From an uncultured Kroppenstedtia sp. (lineage in GTDB: Bacteria > Bacillota > Bacilli > Thermoactinomycetales > DSM-45169), in assembly GCA_959600065.1 (NCBI GenBank), contig CAUGKZ010000004.1, forward strand, positions 1 to 16,888: DNA of 16,888 nucleotides, in the 5' to 3' direction. The notes under the pieces are model-generated. The model saw only the letters and a list, made by a program, of their open reading frames with translations, ran no database searches and had not been told where the DNA came from. This document shows, one piece after another, positions 15,877 to 16,888 of this stretch. Numbering within the stretch: the first letter of the stretch is position 1; every line of letters begins with the position of its first letter. Both the position numbers and the translations under genes were made by a program.

Positions 15877-16872
15877 ATGGGTCACAAAAATATGACAGTG
15901 GAAGAGCGCATCCGAGCTGCACTCCGTTTCAGTAGCGTCCCCATCACAACAGGTTTCCAGTTCCAGTTACTGGCAGAGGGGGCCTGGCACCGAGCTTACC
16001 GGATCGCGCTTCCCAATGCTGAATCCTTGGTGGTTCGCCTGAAAAAGAAGAGCGCCTACGGGGAGCAAGTGCCTTATGATGCGAAAAAGTGGAGAGCTGA
16101 ATACGAATCGGTCGCCCACTTCTACCGCGTTGCCAACCAATGTCGCCCTGGGATTTATCCCACCCGCTATCACTATCAGGTCGATCCGGACAATTCCTTT
16201 ACAATGGAGAGTGATCTGGGTGAGACCGTCTCCATCCAGCATCTCTGTACAGAAGAAGCGCTGGATCTCGGCCAGGATCTGGGTAAATTCTACCGTCAAC
16301 TCCACAAGCAGAAGCCGGAATTGGATGGATGGGGAGAACTGATCCCAAAAGGGACTCAGCTGATCGGGGAAGATCTCCGTCCACTGGCGCTGATTCTGGA
16401 AGAAGAAAATGAGGGAACGCTCCGTTCCTTCGAAATGCTGGCCGCCTCAGATCTGCCTCTTAACCAACCCCAGGTGGAAAAAGCTCTGGAGCAGGCTCTT
16501 TCCTCCCGCCGATGGGATCGAATTTCTCTGGTAAACCGAGATCTCACTCCGGAAAACTGGATGGGAAGGGGCGGCAAATTGACCGGGATCATCGACCCGG
16601 TCCCGCGACTGGATGACGGAACCCGTTATGCCGCATTCTTTTACCACTGCTACACTTTACTGTTGCCTGCCTATCTGAACACTCCCCGTTATGAGCGGCA
16701 CGCCACCCATTGGAAGATAGACACCCTCAATGCTATTGCTGAAGGCTTTCTCCAGGGCTATACCAACGGATCTGAATCACTTCTTCACTCCATTTTTCTG
16801 GAACATCTCCTATGGCTTTTCGATGAGATCACGACCCACTGGCGGATCTTAGCAGGAGATCAGGGCTGTTGA
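15877..16872 (+). CDS. APH-like phosphotransferase, C-terminus completed by a repeat element
   Basis: A protein of 331 residues (from ATG 15877) with a kinase-like fold of the aminoglycoside/choline/homoserine phosphotransferase superfamily. Seen: an N-lobe with VVRLKKK (about 52-58, candidate ATP-binding Lys), a Brenner-like catalytic motif SLVNRDLTPENW with Asp222 and Asn227, and a DFG-equivalent IIDPVPRLDD with Asp240. The usual His of HGD is replaced by Asn. The substrate is unknown; nothing indicates antibiotic resistance. A GTG at 15874 and an ATG at 15892 are alternative starts; no clear SD exists, so coupling with the dehydrogenase 3 bases upstream is likely. The final codons CAG GGC TGT TGA are the first bases of the repeat at 16861, so the true C-terminus may be truncated. 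Confidence 0.78.
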   Translation: MGHKNMTVEERIRAALRFSSVPITTGFQFQLLAEGAWHRAYRIALPNAESLVVRLKKKSAYGEQVPYDAKKWRAEYESVAHFYRVANQCRPGIYPTRYHYQVDPDNSFTMESDLGETVSIQHLCTEEALDLGQDLGKFYRQLHKQKPELDGWGELIPKGTQLIGEDLRPLALILEEENEGTLRSFEMLAASDLPLNQPQVEKALEQALSSRRWDRISLVNRDLTPENWMGRGGKLTGIIDPVPRLDDGTRYAAFFYHCYTLLLPAYLNTPRYERHATHWKIDTLNAIAEGFLQGYTNGSESLLHSIFLEHLLWLFDEITTHWRILAGDQGC

Positions 16873-16888
16873 TTAACCAGAAAATGGG
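16861..16888 (+). mobile_element. Start of a dispersed MITE-like repeat element (cut by the window end)
   Basis: Begins with CAGGGCTGTTGATTAACC (16861-16878); the first 25 bases are identical to 10211-10235 and to the inverse of 29-53. The following GGG continues the match to the copy at 1-53. The body lies beyond the window. Preceding flank for a target-duplication test: GCAGGAGAT (16852-16860). Confidence 0.88.

Noticed and set aside
1..16888. CRISPR arrays, tRNA/rRNA genes, riboswitches and restriction or defence genes
   Set aside because: No evenly spaced short repeats, no cloverleaf or conserved rRNA segments, and no defence-family motifs were seen; the repeats present are transposon-type ends.

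Overview
The window looks like chromosomal DNA from a Gram-positive member of Bacillales. Genes have strong AGGAGG-type ribosome binding sites, some GTG/TTG starts, a textbook CcpA cre box, PRD-type PTS regulators, and homologues of Bacillus HelD, YhfK and YugJ/BdhA. The roughly balanced base composition and gene mix would suit Thermoactinomycetaceae, but that is inference. No rRNA, tRNA or CRISPR array was seen, and no transposase gene.

Layout. 1-53: one end of a dispersed repeat element. 97-351 (-): the 5' stub of a helD-type gene, broken off. 652-4388 (+): a PTS operon, with a PRD regulator carrying EIIB and EIIA domains, an UlaB-type EIIB and an UlaA-type EIIC, closed by a terminator. 4495-6190 (-): a two-gene operon for a luciferase-like flavin oxidoreductase and a YhfK-like NAD(P)-binding protein. 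6473-10222 (+): a second PRD regulator (cre box over its promoter), an amidohydrolase, a free-standing PRD protein and a glycine-rich SFCGS protein. These match part of the uncharacterised Enterococcus EF_0829-EF_0839 type locus. The operon stops abruptly at a repeat element, and its expected membrane proteins (DUF4310/4311/4312) and DgaE/DgaF-like enzymes are absent.

10211-about 10735: a mosaic repeat element. 10834-13116 (+): a DUF2339 membrane protein. 13169-13450 (-): a small hypothetical protein, sharing a bidirectional terminator with the previous gene. 13756-14286 (+): an HXXEE membrane protein. 14348-14660: a 313-bp MITE-like element with terminal inverted repeats and a perfect 9-bp target duplication. 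14710-16872 (+): an iron-containing alcohol dehydrogenase followed by an APH-like phosphotransferase. 16861-16888: the start of another repeat copy.

The unifying feature is the non-autonomous element family, whose end reads CAGGGCTGTTGATTAACC. Four such ends lie in the window, in alternating orientation, and the window begins and ends inside copies. Two unrelated genes (SFCGS protein and phosphotransferase) end in the same residues, Gln-Gly-Cys-stop, because the element end supplies their stop codon. The element family therefore marks the edges of a truncated, still unexplained sugar or amino-sugar-like catabolic locus.
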